Shown here: in pieces, positions 16,940 through 26,150 of the stretch
Numbering within the stretch: the first letter of the stretch is position 1
How the letters are laid out: every line of letters starts with the position of its first letter
NCBI GenBank assembly: GCA_018824085.1
Contig: JAHJHI010000022.1
Location: 103,580-167,579, forward strand
Direction of reading: 5' to 3'
Length of the DNA stretch: 64,000 nucleotides
Origin: Gammaproteobacteria bacterium
Lineage (GTDB): Bacteria > Pseudomonadota > Gammaproteobacteria > Burkholderiales > Rhodocyclaceae
Translations under genes and position numbers: made by a program
The notes under the pieces: model-generated
The model's input: only the letters and a program-made list of their open reading frames with translations
What the model was told of the DNA's origin: nothing
Database searches by the model: none

Positions 16940-18140
16940 AACATGGCTCCGAGGTAGGGTTGAGGTCGATCAGCATCGACAGGGCGATCTGATCCTGCCA
17001 CACGAAATCCCCACTCAAAGAGGCCGATTTCGGCATCGGGCCCGGCCCGCTATCAGCGAACCGGCGATGCACGGACATTTCGCTGACACCTGAAAGCGTC
17101 ATCCCCCGGCGGGGCTGCGTGTGTGTCACTACGCTCTCATTCAAATGCTGGGCATCAACCCCATGCGCGGCGGTTGCCGCCGGAGCGGTCCGCGCGCGAG
17201 CATCGCCCCGAGTTGCCCCGCTCAGGACCAGAGGCAGAGATTTCCCCTGTCAAGCCCGCCCGCCGCCTCGTTGCCCGCCGCTTTGCGACAATAAATGCGC
17301 CTTACCGCAATCTCCCGGGCGCGCAAGTGCCACCCGCAATCCTCCGCAAATCGCCCCGCTTTCGAGCCGCCCGCTTGACCGCCCTACCCGCTTGGCGTCA
17401 ACTACGGTTTCCCGAGGGCCATCCTGGCCCTGCTCCATCGCGGAGCAAAAGGCGTCGCAGTCGTTACCTGCCCTTGAAGCGCCGGTCTCGAACCGGCAAT
17501 GCCGTCGCCCTTGAGGCGGCGGTCCCGAGGTCTATCTCGTAGTGCAAGTCGCCGTGGCTTGGCCAGCGTTCATCGCTGGGCGCTCCTTGAAGCGCACCAC
17601 GGCCAACAGAGCACCCGGCCGGCACCCGATGCCGTGCCCTGTTCCCGCCATCCTTTGAGCACGCGGTTCGCCGCAGCGCGCGGTTGTGTTTGCCCTCTTG
17701 GGCTCCCCGCGCGCCTTCGCTCACAAACTCGACACTGCCCTGGACTTTCGGTCAGGGGCGGACCCATGCGAGTGGATGGCGCTACGACTCCAGAACCGAT
17801 CCACCAGATGGCGCGAGGCCAGACCTCGCCGCCGATGCCCAAGCCACGCCCCAGAGGTCGGCCGGCATCACCACCCCCATGGCTGCAGAAATGCACGGAT
17901 GGGCCGGATCAACCCGTTTCGTTTTTAAGACCGACCGAGTTGGCGAGCGCAGACGCGCTGGCCGACAAACCCACTGGGTAGGTGCCGCGACGCCGTGGTC
18001 GCGCGCGGTACCGACGTTCTTGACCACTGACCGGCGGGGCGACGGAATCCGTCCTGCCGGGAGCTGCTCTGGATTCCACTTTCATCGCCAACATCGGCTT
18101 GCCGTTCGGGCGGCGGGCCACCGACCCAGGAGCCACCACC
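16940..18140. other. 1.2 kb without a convincing gene; holds one copy of the conserved leader box
   Basis: Open frames here are G+C-driven, Arg/Pro-rich and lack recognisable domains. The stretch separates the leftward parM operon from the rightward integrase-domain gene and should hold both promoters. At 17451-17472 it contains the box GTCGCAGTCGTTACCTGCC that heads leaders of other genes of this island, about 670 bases before the next start codon. The two-hairpin end found in the other leaders is not evident before 18141. Confidence 0.6.
17453..17471 (+). promoter_or_regulatory. Conserved leader box (orphan copy)
   Basis: GTCGCAGTCGTTACCTGCC, identical to the copy at 37532-37550 and one base different from 41018-41036. 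It lies upstream of the integrase-domain gene at 18141. The published radC RNA motif was reported in front of integrases, radC and methyltransferases, which is the same set of neighbours seen here. Confidence 0.55.
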
Positions 18141-19352
18141 ATGTCGGACGTAGTCCCCAGTAAGACTGTTCGCCGTAGCTCACACAACACTGCGCGCCGC
18201 CGGCAGCAGGAACCTGCCAGCCCCGGTCGTTCGAGCCAGCAGCAACCCGCTCGCCCCCAGAGTTGGGCGGGCAAGACCCCCCGGGAAATCCTCGCCCGCT
18301 ACCAGCCGGGCAAGGCGCCGCCGCTCAAGGTGCTGGAGGTTCTGATCAAACTCTTCAACACCCAGCACACGGCGCTGGAAAAAACCGTCTCGCACAAGAC
18401 GCGGCAGGAACGCGCGCAATTTCTGCGGCGCTTCTTCCGCGACCTGAAGCAGAAGGCGGGCTTCAAGACGGTGCCGGACCCGCGCAACCTCGGCCAGAAG
18501 CACATCCACGCCATGGTGCAGGTCTGGCAGCAGGCGAATCTGGCACCGGCGACGATCCAGACCTACCTGAGCTTCCTGCGCGGGCTGGCGATGTGGATGG
18601 GCAAGCACGGCTTCGTGCGCAAGCCGGGCCACTACGGTTTGAGCCTGGAAGAGTACCAGCGCCACGAGTCCGCCCAGCGCGACAAGAGCTGGAGCGCCCA
18701 GGGGATCGATGCCGACGCGGCGATCGCCGCGGTGTGCAAGTTCGACCTCCGTGTCGGCGCGTCGCTGCGGCTGATGTCGGCCCTGGGACTGCGGCGGAAG
18801 GAGTCGGTGCAGTTCCGGCCGTTCCTGCATGTCATGCCGTTCCGCGAGACCGGGCTGCCAGAGAACCAGCAGCAGGCGGATCGGTATGCATGGGTAAAGG
18901 GCAAGGGCGGCCGGGTGCGCTGGATTCCCCTGGACAGCCCGGCCCGCCTGGCTGCGCTGGAGTTTGCCCAAGACGTGGTCGACGGTCGCGACGCCCACAT
19001 GGGCGATCCGCGTCGGGACTTGAAGCGTAACCTGCGGCGGCTGGACTACGTCCTGGAGAAATTCGGCATCACTCTGCGCCAGCGGGGCGCGACAGGTCAC
19101 GGCTTGCGCCACGAGGTGTTGAATGATGCCTATGAAGATATCACCGGGGTGCCGTCCCCGGTCCGGGGGGGCGGGCCGGTATCACCGGAACTGGATCGGG
19201 CGGCGCGGCTGGCGGTGTCGCAACTGGCTGGGCATGCGCGCGCAAGGGCCGCGGGTGCCTACATCGGCACGATCATCAAGCCAGGTGGCCGGCCGGTTGG
19301 CTCGCCCGAGCCGAATGGCGACGATGACGACGGGGCGGCCGTGCCGGTGTGA
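18141..19352 (+). CDS. Integrase-domain protein (second tyrosine recombinase)
   Basis: 403 residues. A basic, disordered N terminus (about 50 residues) precedes a SAM-like DNA-binding domain (HIHAMVQVWQQANLAPATIQ, TYLSFLRGLAMWMGKHGFV). The catalytic domain shows Arg in MSALGLRRKESVQF, the GHGLRHEV box and the GHARARAAGAYIG segment with the likely Tyr nucleophile. It is unlike the P4-type integrase at the island end and belongs to the integrase-domain family common in large proteobacterial islands. AGGAG lies nine bases before the ATG. It could act in dimer resolution or excision; the role is not shown. Confidence 0.85.
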   Translation: MSDVVPSKTVRRSSHNTARRRQQEPASPGRSSQQQPARPQSWAGKTPREILARYQPGKAPPLKVLEVLIKLFNTQHTALEKTVSHKTRQERAQFLRRFFRDLKQKAGFKTVPDPRNLGQKHIHAMVQVWQQANLAPATIQTYLSFLRGLAMWMGKHGFVRKPGHYGLSLEEYQRHESAQRDKSWSAQGIDADAAIAAVCKFDLRVGASLRLMSALGLRRKESVQFRPFLHVMPFRETGLPENQQQADRYAWVKGKGGRVRWIPLDSPARLAALEFAQDVVDGRDAHMGDPRRDLKRNLRRLDYVLEKFGITLRQRGATGHGLRHEVLNDAYEDITGVPSPVRGGGPVSPELDRAARLAVSQLAGHARARAAGAYIGTIIKPGGRPVGSPEPNGDDDDGAAVPV

Positions 19353-19420
19353 GCGGCGTCCGGACAAGGCGGTGCCGGGCGGGAATGATTGCGCCGCCCA
19401 GCACCGCCTTGCGGCGTGCC

Positions 19421-21424
19421 TCACGCCGTCAGGGCGGGCTCGGCGGGCACCCTACACGTGTCGTCCGCAGCCGCTTCGATCTGCTTGGTCTCGGCCGTGC
19501 AGATGCGCAGGCAGGCGGGCAACCAGCCCGTGCCGGCTACCGTCTGTTCCGCACCCGTCACCACAGCATCTTTTTTGAGCGCGGCCAGCGGGCTGGCGGC
19601 ATTGGCATCGACTGCCTCGGTGACGACCTCGAGGACACGTGCCTTGGAGACGTGGTTGAAGTAGGAAGCCCCCGTGGCCGTCCACCATTGGCTCACGTCC
19701 AAGCCCAAGGCCCGCGCCAACGCCTCGTTGCTTTGCCGCTCGGGTTCGGTGCCATAGATACCGGTGACGGTGACCGCAACGACGAAGGTCAGCAGGTGCA
19801 GCACCGTCGCCTGCTCCTGGGCGAGCAGCCACGGGAAGATGTCCTCCAGGTTCTCCGGCAGCCGCTCGGCCCAGGCGGTGCGCTCGGCCTGAAGCTTCGC
19901 CCAGGCGGCACTGGCCACCATGTCCTCGGCGGCGGATCGCAGTTCGGATTGGCTGTCGGTCGCGCTGATGGCGAAGACGTTCTCCGAGCGGCAATAGTAG
20001 AGATCGTTCCCCCGGAAGATCTTCTGCGCCAGATGCGCGGTGATCGCGGCCAACGCCACATCGGGGCGGTCGAGCAATTCGGCCTGGACGGCGGCGACCC
20101 GGTGGGCGGTGAGACAACGCACCAGTTTCTCGGAATGCACGGGGCGGGTCTTGGGCGACGGCAGCGACACCAGTGGTTCGTCGGTGCCGTTTTCGGCGGC
20201 ATGGCGGGCGGCCTGGACCATGTCGCCGCGGTCGTCGGGGCGGATCAGGCCGTACTTCACCGCAACGGCGCCGTTGTTGCCGACATGGACGACGCAGCCG
20301 GCCTGGGCCATCAGGTCGGCCGGCCACACGCTGAGGGCCTCGTCGAGCGCCTTGCGTTGTTCGTCCAGGCCTTCGGCTTCGCCTTCGAGCTGATAGAAGG
20401 TCTCCTCGTCGCCGTCTTCGTCGGCAAGCCTTTCCATCTGCGCGTGCAGCGCCGCGATGCGACCATCCAGGTCATCCAGGGCGGCCGCTTCCTCGGCATC
20501 CGGTTGGCGCTTCGTCTTGCGCAGTTCGCCGTACTTGACGTACTCGTCGAAGGCATAGCGGACTCGGACATCGACCCATTTCCAGCCCTCGGCCGCGATC
20601 TGCTTGGCTCGCTTTTGCAGCTTGTCGGTCGCCAACTTTTCCAGGAGGGCCGCATCGAGCAGGTAGACCTTCTTGTCGTCGTCGCTGAAGAGGTCGCGCC
20701 GTAGCGCACCGCCGGCTTTCTCATAGGCCTTGAGGGTCACGTACTTGGCGACGGCATCGCGGTCGGACTCGATCTCGCCCTGGGTCAGCAGTTGGCGCAG
20801 GTAGTCGGGACGGCGGTTCCACGACGGCAGCGCGGCCCAGGTCTGCTCCTGCTGCTGGTGATCGTCCACCGAGGCCAGCACCATCAGGCAGTCCAAGCCG
20901 ATCTGGTCTTCGCGAAAAAGGGCCATCAGCTTGGGCGAGACGGTGGCGAGCTTCATGCGGCGCTTGACCACCAACGGGGTGATGCCGAAGGCAGCGGCCA
21001 CGTCCTCGACCGACTTGCCTTGCCCGATCAGCTTGGCGAAGGCCGCGAATTCGTCGGCGGGATGCATGGGGATGTGGAAGCAGTTCTCCGACAGGCTGGC
21101 GATCAGCGCCCGGTCGGCCGGCACGATCAGCACGGGCACGGGGTAGTTGTCGGCGAGGTCGCCCTTGCCCACCAGCAGGGTCAGCGCTTCGAGCCGGCGA
21201 CCACCCGCGCAGACCTCGTAGCGGCCGCGTGCGCCCTGCACGACGACGAGGTTCTGCAATACACCGCATTCCTTGATCGAGGCCGCGAGTTCGGCGATGC
21301 TCAACTTCGGAGTGCCACCGGCGCGCGCCTGATAGTCCTGCGAGAGGACCAGCTTGTTGAAGGGGACGAAGGTACGGGGCGACGCTTCGACGATGGCGTC
21401 GATTTCGGCTTTGGTGAATTTCAT
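19421..21424 (-). CDS. Large ParB-family partition protein
   Basis: 667 residues. The N-terminal ParB/Srx nuclease-like domain spans about 25-120 (LSIAELAASIKECGVLQNLV, YEVCAGGRRLEALTLLVGKG), followed by the ENCFHIPMHPADEFAAF segment and a helix-turn-helix (EDVAAAFGITPLVVKRRMKL). The long C-terminal half has an acidic coiled-coil segment (about 330-395) and no domain I can name. The size and layout match ParB proteins of PRTRC-type cassettes. AGGAG precedes the ATG at 21424. No parA is adjacent, so it probably works with the ParM-like system or as a regulator. Confidence 0.88.
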   Translation of the reverse strand: MKFTKAEIDAIVEASPRTFVPFNKLVLSQDYQARAGGTPKLSIAELAASIKECGVLQNLVVVQGARGRYEVCAGGRRLEALTLLVGKGDLADNYPVPVLIVPADRALIASLSENCFHIPMHPADEFAAFAKLIGQGKSVEDVAAAFGITPLVVKRRMKLATVSPKLMALFREDQIGLDCLMVLASVDDHQQQEQTWAALPSWNRRPDYLRQLLTQGEIESDRDAVAKYVTLKAYEKAGGALRRDLFSDDDKKVYLLDAALLEKLATDKLQKRAKQIAAEGWKWVDVRVRYAFDEYVKYGELRKTKRQPDAEEAAALDDLDGRIAALHAQMERLADEDGDEETFYQLEGEAEGLDEQRKALDEALSVWPADLMAQAGCVVHVGNNGAVAVKYGLIRPDDRGDMVQAARHAAENGTDEPLVSLPSPKTRPVHSEKLVRCLTAHRVAAVQAELLDRPDVALAAITAHLAQKIFRGNDLYYCRSENVFAISATDSQSELRSAAEDMVASAAWAKLQAERTAWAERLPENLEDIFPWLLAQEQATVLHLLTFVVAVTVTGIYGTEPERQSNEALARALGLDVSQWWTATGASYFNHVSKARVLEVVTEAVDANAASPLAALKKDAVVTGAEQTVAGTGWLPACLRICTAETKQIEAAADDTCRVPAEPALTA

Positions 21425-21710
21425 GCGGAGGGCTCCTGAACGGTTGAAGGAGGCATGCCGAGGGGCATGTCCATGAGTCCAGAATCTCACCCCAACCCCG
21501 TCCTTCAAGCCTCCGGGCGTCGGTGTCAGAAGTGATGCGCGAACACGGACGGCAGAGCCAATGCAAGTCGAATGGCATTCGACTCGATCCATCGGCTCGC
21601 CGGTGTCGCGCCTGATCTCGAAACGGTGCCGCCAAAGCGGCCGTTCCTGCTGGGCGCCCCTGCCGCCGACCACTACGCTGGGGCCCTCTTCCACACCCCC
21701 ATAGGCCTTC

Positions 21711-22334
21711 ATGCATTCCAATTCCCAGCGGCGACATCGGCGCGCGGTCGTCATGCAGCGCATCGCGGGTCTGGAGCGGGCGCTGGAACAGGCGCAGCAC
21801 CTGCTCCACCAGGACGATCTCACGCCGCTCCTGAACCGTCGCGGATTCCGGCGCGCCTGCGACCGGTGGGCCGGCAACGGCCCGATGGCGATGTCGGCCT
21901 GCTGCGCGATGATCGACCTGGATGGCTTCAAGGCCATCAACGACCGGCACGGCCATCCGGTCGGCGACGCCGCGCTGGTTCACTTTGCCGCTACGCTGCG
22001 CCGACATCTGCGCCCCGCCGACACAATCGCGCGTCTGGGCGGCGACGAGTTCGCCCTGATCCTGATGAATTGCAGCGGCGACGATGCGTGCCTGCTGCTG
22101 GAACGCTTGCAGCAGGTACTCGCCGGATCACCCCTCTCAGTGCCGGGTGGCGCCGTGCGCCTGCGATTCTCTGCCGGGGTCGCCGAGCTTCATGCTGCTG
22201 AATCGCTGGGGCAGGTGTTGGAGCGTGCCGATGCCGCCTTGCTCGATGCCAAGCGGCAGGGCAAGGGGATGGTTGCTCTGAGCGTTCAGCCGACGCGGTC
22301 TGCGCCAGCGGCGACGGCGAACGCGTGCAACTGA
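21711..22334 (+). CDS. GGDEF-domain diguanylate cyclase
   Basis: 207 residues, almost entirely one GGDEF domain: LLNRRGFRRACDRW, AMIDLDGFKAINDRHGHPVG, and the catalytic signature ARLGGDEFALILMN. The end carries ADAALLDAKRQGKG as in active cyclases. There is no sensor or membrane segment, only a short helical N terminus. It would make cyclic di-GMP from GTP. An ATG at 21753 is an alternative start. It lies between parB and the Gabija block; diguanylate cyclases are known cargo of other integrative elements such as SXT-type ICEs. Confidence 0.88.
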   Translation: MHSNSQRRHRRAVVMQRIAGLERALEQAQHLLHQDDLTPLLNRRGFRRACDRWAGNGPMAMSACCAMIDLDGFKAINDRHGHPVGDAALVHFAATLRRHLRPADTIARLGGDEFALILMNCSGDDACLLLERLQQVLAGSPLSVPGGAVRLRFSAGVAELHAAESLGQVLERADAALLDAKRQGKGMVALSVQPTRSAPAATANACN

Positions 22335-22426
22335 CGGACCGCCTAATCGGTAGCTGTGATCGGAGAAGCGAATAAGACCCGGATCATCAGCCGGATTCCT
22401 CGCCGTATGCCTGGGTGTTCAAGTAG

Positions 22427-22912
22427 TCAGTCGAGGGCGCTGGTCGCGTTGAAACTGATTCCAGTCATTGCTGGCCACAACAGCTGCTTATGCCCGGCTC
22501 TGTCGGCGGCCAAGGCTTCGTAAAAATCAGCACCGAGCACGGTGCTCTTGTGCTCATCCTCAGGGACTTGCGGTAGATGCACGGGGATATTGCGGAGGGT
22601 ATCCCCGAGCCCCTGAAACGACAGCTTGGCGAACGCATCTCGATCGATGGTCTGGCGCAGGTCCTCGCGAGATTTCCAAGTTTGCCGCGTCAGGTTGAGG
22701 GCCGCATCCACGCCCGCCTGTGTCACCGGATACTGCCAGCCCCATGAAACAGGGATCGCAAGCGGTACCGGTGGGTTCGGACTCAAAGCGTGCCATTCGG
22801 CGAAAGGCATCGCCTTCGCCTTGATCACATCCTCAACGATTGTCTCCATGAGCCTGCCTGCCGGCAGCTCTTTCACGTTGCTCCGTCCGCCGAGCCTATT
22901 GCTTCGAAACAT
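22427..22912 (-). CDS. Unknown protein downstream of gajB
   Basis: 161 residues, no family recognised. A Trp/Pro-rich stretch (FAEWHALSPNPPVPLAIPVS) is followed by a helical region (GVDAALNLTRQTWKSREDLR, QTIDRDAFAKLSFQGLGDTL). It starts 14 bases after the gajB stop on the same strand with GGAG eight bases before the ATG, so it is the third gene of the Gabija transcript. A second in-frame ATG lies at residue 22. Whether it modulates the defence system is open. Confidence 0.7.
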   Translation of the reverse strand: MFRSNRLGGRSNVKELPAGRLMETIVEDVIKAKAMPFAEWHALSPNPPVPLAIPVSWGWQYPVTQAGVDAALNLTRQTWKSREDLRQTIDRDAFAKLSFQGLGDTLRNIPVHLPQVPEDEHKSTVLGADFYEALAADRAGHKQLLWPAMTGISFNATSALD

Positions 22913-22926
22913 TACACATCTCCGCT

Positions 22927-24345
22927 CTACCCAACTATGGGGTTGGCGCTACATACCACCAGCTTCATCGAGCCCCGGGTCATCGCCACGTACAGGTGCT
23001 GCGCGCTCATGCTCTCCGTGTTCAGCAGCACCGCCGCCTCCGCTTCCAACCCCTTCAGCAGCAGTGTGCTACCGACGGCGCGCTTGGGTAGAGGTCGCCC
23101 CAGCAGTCTGTTCTCCTCACGCACTCGTATGGCTGCGTCCGCCAGCGGGACGGTTCCCGCAGAGGCATCTCTGAGCGCCTTGAGCACGCAATAGAGAATC
23201 GCGGGGCGATGCACGCGCACGTTCGGAAGCGCGCGCAGTTCCGACAGCAACGCAATGGCTGTCGCGAGCGAAGGCGCGCGCCCGAATTCCAAGGCACGGC
23301 TCTCGGCCTCGGTCGGGGGATTTCGTGCAGTTCCCCGTGACAACGACTCCAAGCGCCGGTTCAGTTCTGCCACGCCGACATTGGTCATGACGCTCTGCGC
23401 CAGGGCCAGGATCTGCCCGAGGGCATCCGGCGAACGAATGTCGAAACTGCTGCAAAAGGCGATGAGGTCTTGCAGATCGACCGCTTCGACCGTGGAGGCC
23501 CCTGGCGTCTGACTTGCGAAGTTCTGCTGAGTCACCCGGCTTCGACTGTCGGCCATGATCAACACCCGCCCATCAGCGGTGGGGGGTGCGATTCTCGCAG
23601 CAGCCAGACGCTGCTGGTGATCGTTGGGCGGGACAGCCTGCATCCATGTCACGTGCTCCGGCGGACCGTTGCGCAGGTCGACCGATTGTCCAGACGCCAG
23701 CAGCTGGCGGGCCTCCAACAGCCATTGCCCCAGTGGTTCCGCACCGACATTGCGCCATCGCCAGGGCGTGGCTAACTCACCGACGACGGGGAAATGTGCG
23801 CACACCTGCTGGTTCCAGTCCGCCAGCGTATTGCCACGAAAACCGAAGATGGCTTGCATGGGGTCGCCCAGCACGCAGGTCGGAAGGATCAGCGAGAGGA
23901 AGTAGACGATGTAGTGCTGAGGGACTGAACAGTCCTGGTACTCATCGACGATGAGGTGCGCATACGAGGCTTTCAGCACCTCGCTGACGTGCCCGGCCTG
24001 TAGCAGTTTCCAGGTGGCATCCCGGATCGCCGGGTAGTCGCGCGCCGGCGCGGCCAACCGCAGAATCTCGGGATTATGGGCACTCCGGCCGGGAAAGGAC
24101 GAGATCAGCCGTATGGCCCAGCCATCGATGGTGCTCAGCCGATAGGCGTTGGTCGGCACCCCTGCGCGGTCCAGACGGCCGCGCAACGCGGCAACCCCGG
24201 CGTTCGTGTGCGTCAGCACGAGGATGGGCTTGCTTTCTCGGTGTGCGGCCAAGGCTTGGGCGATTAGCTGCGTCTTGCCGCAACCGGCCGGAGCGGTGAC
24301 AGTGCCGCGTGCGATCGCACGCAGATCGATCTCAACGCGGTCCAT
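22927..24345 (-). CDS. gajB: Gabija protein GajB, UvrD-like helicase
   Basis: 472 residues. The Walker A motif TAPAGCGKTQLIAQ is at residues 17-30; motif II is VDEYQDCS, motif III GDPMQAIFGFRG, and the C-terminal superfamily 1 motif is HLYVAMTRGSMKLVV. In Gabija, GajB senses nucleotide depletion or DNA ends and works with GajA. It overlaps gajA by 14 bases and has the usual length of GajB. Order and overlap are as in described Gabija loci. Confidence 0.9.
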   Translation of the reverse strand: MDRVEIDLRAIARGTVTAPAGCGKTQLIAQALAAHRESKPILVLTHTNAGVAALRGRLDRAGVPTNAYRLSTIDGWAIRLISSFPGRSAHNPEILRLAAPARDYPAIRDATWKLLQAGHVSEVLKASYAHLIVDEYQDCSVPQHYIVYFLSLILPTCVLGDPMQAIFGFRGNTLADWNQQVCAHFPVVGELATPWRWRNVGAEPLGQWLLEARQLLASGQSVDLRNGPPEHVTWMQAVPPNDHQQRLAAARIAPPTADGRVLIMADSRSRVTQQNFASQTPGASTVEAVDLQDLIAFCSSFDIRSPDALGQILALAQSVMTNVGVAELNRRLESLSRGTARNPPTEAESRALEFGRAPSLATAIALLSELRALPNVRVHRPAILYCVLKALRDASAGTVPLADAAIRVREENRLLGRPLPKRAVGSTLLLKGLEAEAAVLLNTESMSAQHLYVAMTRGSMKLVVCSANPIVG

Positions 24346-26062
24346 GTGCGGCCCACCCGAATACCTGATCCATCAGTGCCCGGAAACCCTGATCACACTG
24401 ATGCAGGTCCGGTGCGACGATGGTTCTCGCCACGTCCTCCATCCAGGAGATGGATTTGAACCAGCCGGCCTTGCGGATGCGTGCCGCCTGACCGAGAGTG
24501 GCCCTGTGCGCGACCGACAACGCCCCGGTGGTCTGGATCTCGTCCCAGACAGCCTGGACGGTGAGCGTGTTGTTCGAGACGGTGCGAAGGTGCTCGTGGA
24601 TCAGGTCGCCATGCAGGTCGTACCCAAAGTTGATCAGTTTCTGGCACGCTGCCGGCGTGAGGCTGCCGAACAGCTCGTCCTCCAGCGCACGGCCTGCGCG
24701 GTAGGCGACGACGGCGCCGCCGTTCTGGACGAATGCCTGCTCGATGGCAGGGGTAGGCTTCTTGTCGTCGTCGCGCACGACCATCACCCGGTAGCCCAAG
24801 GACTGGAAGGCCGCAGCGCGGGTATACGGGCGATCCGGTTCCCCGCCGCCGCAGTCGACAAGGGCAGCACCCAATGCAGCCAGGGACACGCTTCCCTGGT
24901 CGAGTCTGAACAAGTCCAGGCCGCGCAGTAGGCCGATCTCGCTGGCCCCCTCGCACACAATCACCGAGCCGGCCAGGAAGGCCTCGGGATAGAGGCGGAT
25001 CGTACTTTGAATGCCATCGTCGGTGCTGACCGGCCGAGCCTCATGGCCGTGTGCACCACGGCGTAACACGAAGAGCTGGCCGCCTGATAGCTCTCTGAGC
25101 GCGACGGGCGAATGCGTGGTGAGAAACACCTGCAGCGGAGCAGCTTCCTTGGCGCCGAGGGAGCCTAGGAACCGGGCGATGCGGTGCGGCTCCAGGCCGT
25201 ACTCCAACTCATCCGAAAGCACGATCGAAGCCTTGCTGGCCGCCTTGCGCTGTAGGCCGGCGACGAGCAGGCGCGTGGAGCCGACGCCTAGGCTGCGAAG
25301 CGGGATGCCGCTTTCGTTGTGGAGGGAGATGGTGCCGCCCCCGAACGACACCGAATGCGAATCGAGGAGCGCCCTGGCCTTGGCACCGATGTGGACGCCC
25401 AACTCGTGTGTAGTCGTGGTGACGATCCCTAGCGCTTCCCCCAACTGCTGCTCGGCTTGGTCTCCGAAGGTGCTGCGCGCATCCCTGGCAGCCTTGACCA
25501 GTGCTGCCGAAGCGTCGGCTCTTTCCTCCGAGATGCGGTTCAGGACGGAGCCCCGTTGCCAACTCAGATTGAAGTCCGCGAGGGCGCCGATGCGCGTGGG
25601 CGCAAGTGCTACGCGATCCTTCCAGGCCAGTGTCTTGACGATGCCTTGCTGTGCGGCACGGTCGGAGAGGAGTGTCCACGCGGGTTCCAGGTCACTGGCA
25701 ACCGTCAAGTTCAGGCAGAGCACGACCTCGGCGCTGGCAGAGGGTTCGTCTTCGACGATGCCGGTGCTGGCGTGGTATCCACGCAGGAAGGCACCAAAGC
25801 TCTCCAGCGACCTCATGCTGTCATCGAGGTCGCCGAGCGTCAGCGTGATGCTGATCGGGGTCGTGATGTCCAGGCCGAAGAAGTCGGCATCCGAGAACTG
25901 AACATTCCGTCTGGCCCCTAAGCAAAGATCGATCGCGTCCAGCACAGTGGACTTGCCGCTGTCACCTGGGCCGATCAGGCAGTTGATGCCAGGCGCCGGG
26001 CACCAGGACAACTGCTGAATGCTGCGAAAGTTGGCGATCTCGATTTTTCTGATTCTTGCCAT
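24332..26062 (-). CDS. gajA: Gabija protein GajA, OLD-family ATPase and TOPRIM nuclease
   Basis: 576 residues. The N-terminal ABC-type ATPase has IEIANFRSIQQLSW, Walker A GPGDSGKSTVLDAID, Walker B-type SIVLSDELEYGLEPHRIAR and the FLTTHSPVALREL switch. The C-terminal TOPRIM nuclease has SVIVCEGASEIGLLRGLD (catalytic Glu) and VMVVRDDDKKPTPA (Asp cluster). GajA assembles as a tetramer that nicks DNA when ATP falls during phage infection. Start at 26062 is set by GGAGAGG upstream; an ATG five codons earlier lacks a ribosome site. A perfect 15-base inverted repeat lies upstream. Confidence 0.92.
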   Translation of the reverse strand: MARIRKIEIANFRSIQQLSWCPAPGINCLIGPGDSGKSTVLDAIDLCLGARRNVQFSDADFFGLDITTPISITLTLGDLDDSMRSLESFGAFLRGYHASTGIVEDEPSASAEVVLCLNLTVASDLEPAWTLLSDRAAQQGIVKTLAWKDRVALAPTRIGALADFNLSWQRGSVLNRISEERADASAALVKAARDARSTFGDQAEQQLGEALGIVTTTTHELGVHIGAKARALLDSHSVSFGGGTISLHNESGIPLRSLGVGSTRLLVAGLQRKAASKASIVLSDELEYGLEPHRIARFLGSLGAKEAAPLQVFLTTHSPVALRELSGGQLFVLRRGAHGHEARPVSTDDGIQSTIRLYPEAFLAGSVIVCEGASEIGLLRGLDLFRLDQGSVSLAALGAALVDCGGGEPDRPYTRAAAFQSLGYRVMVVRDDDKKPTPAIEQAFVQNGGAVVAYRAGRALEDELFGSLTPAACQKLINFGYDLHGDLIHEHLRTVSNNTLTVQAVWDEIQTTGALSVAHRATLGQAARIRKAGWFKSISWMEDVARTIVAPDLHQCDQGFRALMDQVFGWAAHGPR

Positions 26063-26110
26063 GCGTTGCCTCTCCAATGGTCAGCATCCCGTGACTGAAT
26101 AGCCCCGATT

Positions 26111-26150
26111 TTTCCAGACACTTTGCAGCTTCTCACAAAGTGTCTGGAAA
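26111..26150. promoter_or_regulatory. Perfect inverted repeat upstream of the Gabija operon
   Basis: TTTCCAGACACTTTG (26111-26125) and CAAAGTGTCTGGAAA (26136-26150) are exact reverse complements, with a 10-base spacer, 49-88 bases before the gajA start codon. There is no T run after the stem on either strand, so a terminator is unlikely. It looks like a dimeric repressor operator or a transcript-level hairpin. Confidence 0.65.

Noticed and set aside
16940..18140. Several 70-160 residue frames on both strands
   Set aside because: They are Arg/Pro-rich, overlap each other in opposite frames, lack ribosome sites and show no domains; typical of G+C-rich noncoding DNA.
15896..21424. A complete PRTRC cassette
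   Set aside because: The actin-like and ParB proteins resemble PRTRC members, but the ThiF-, E2- and other small PRTRC genes were not found in the window.
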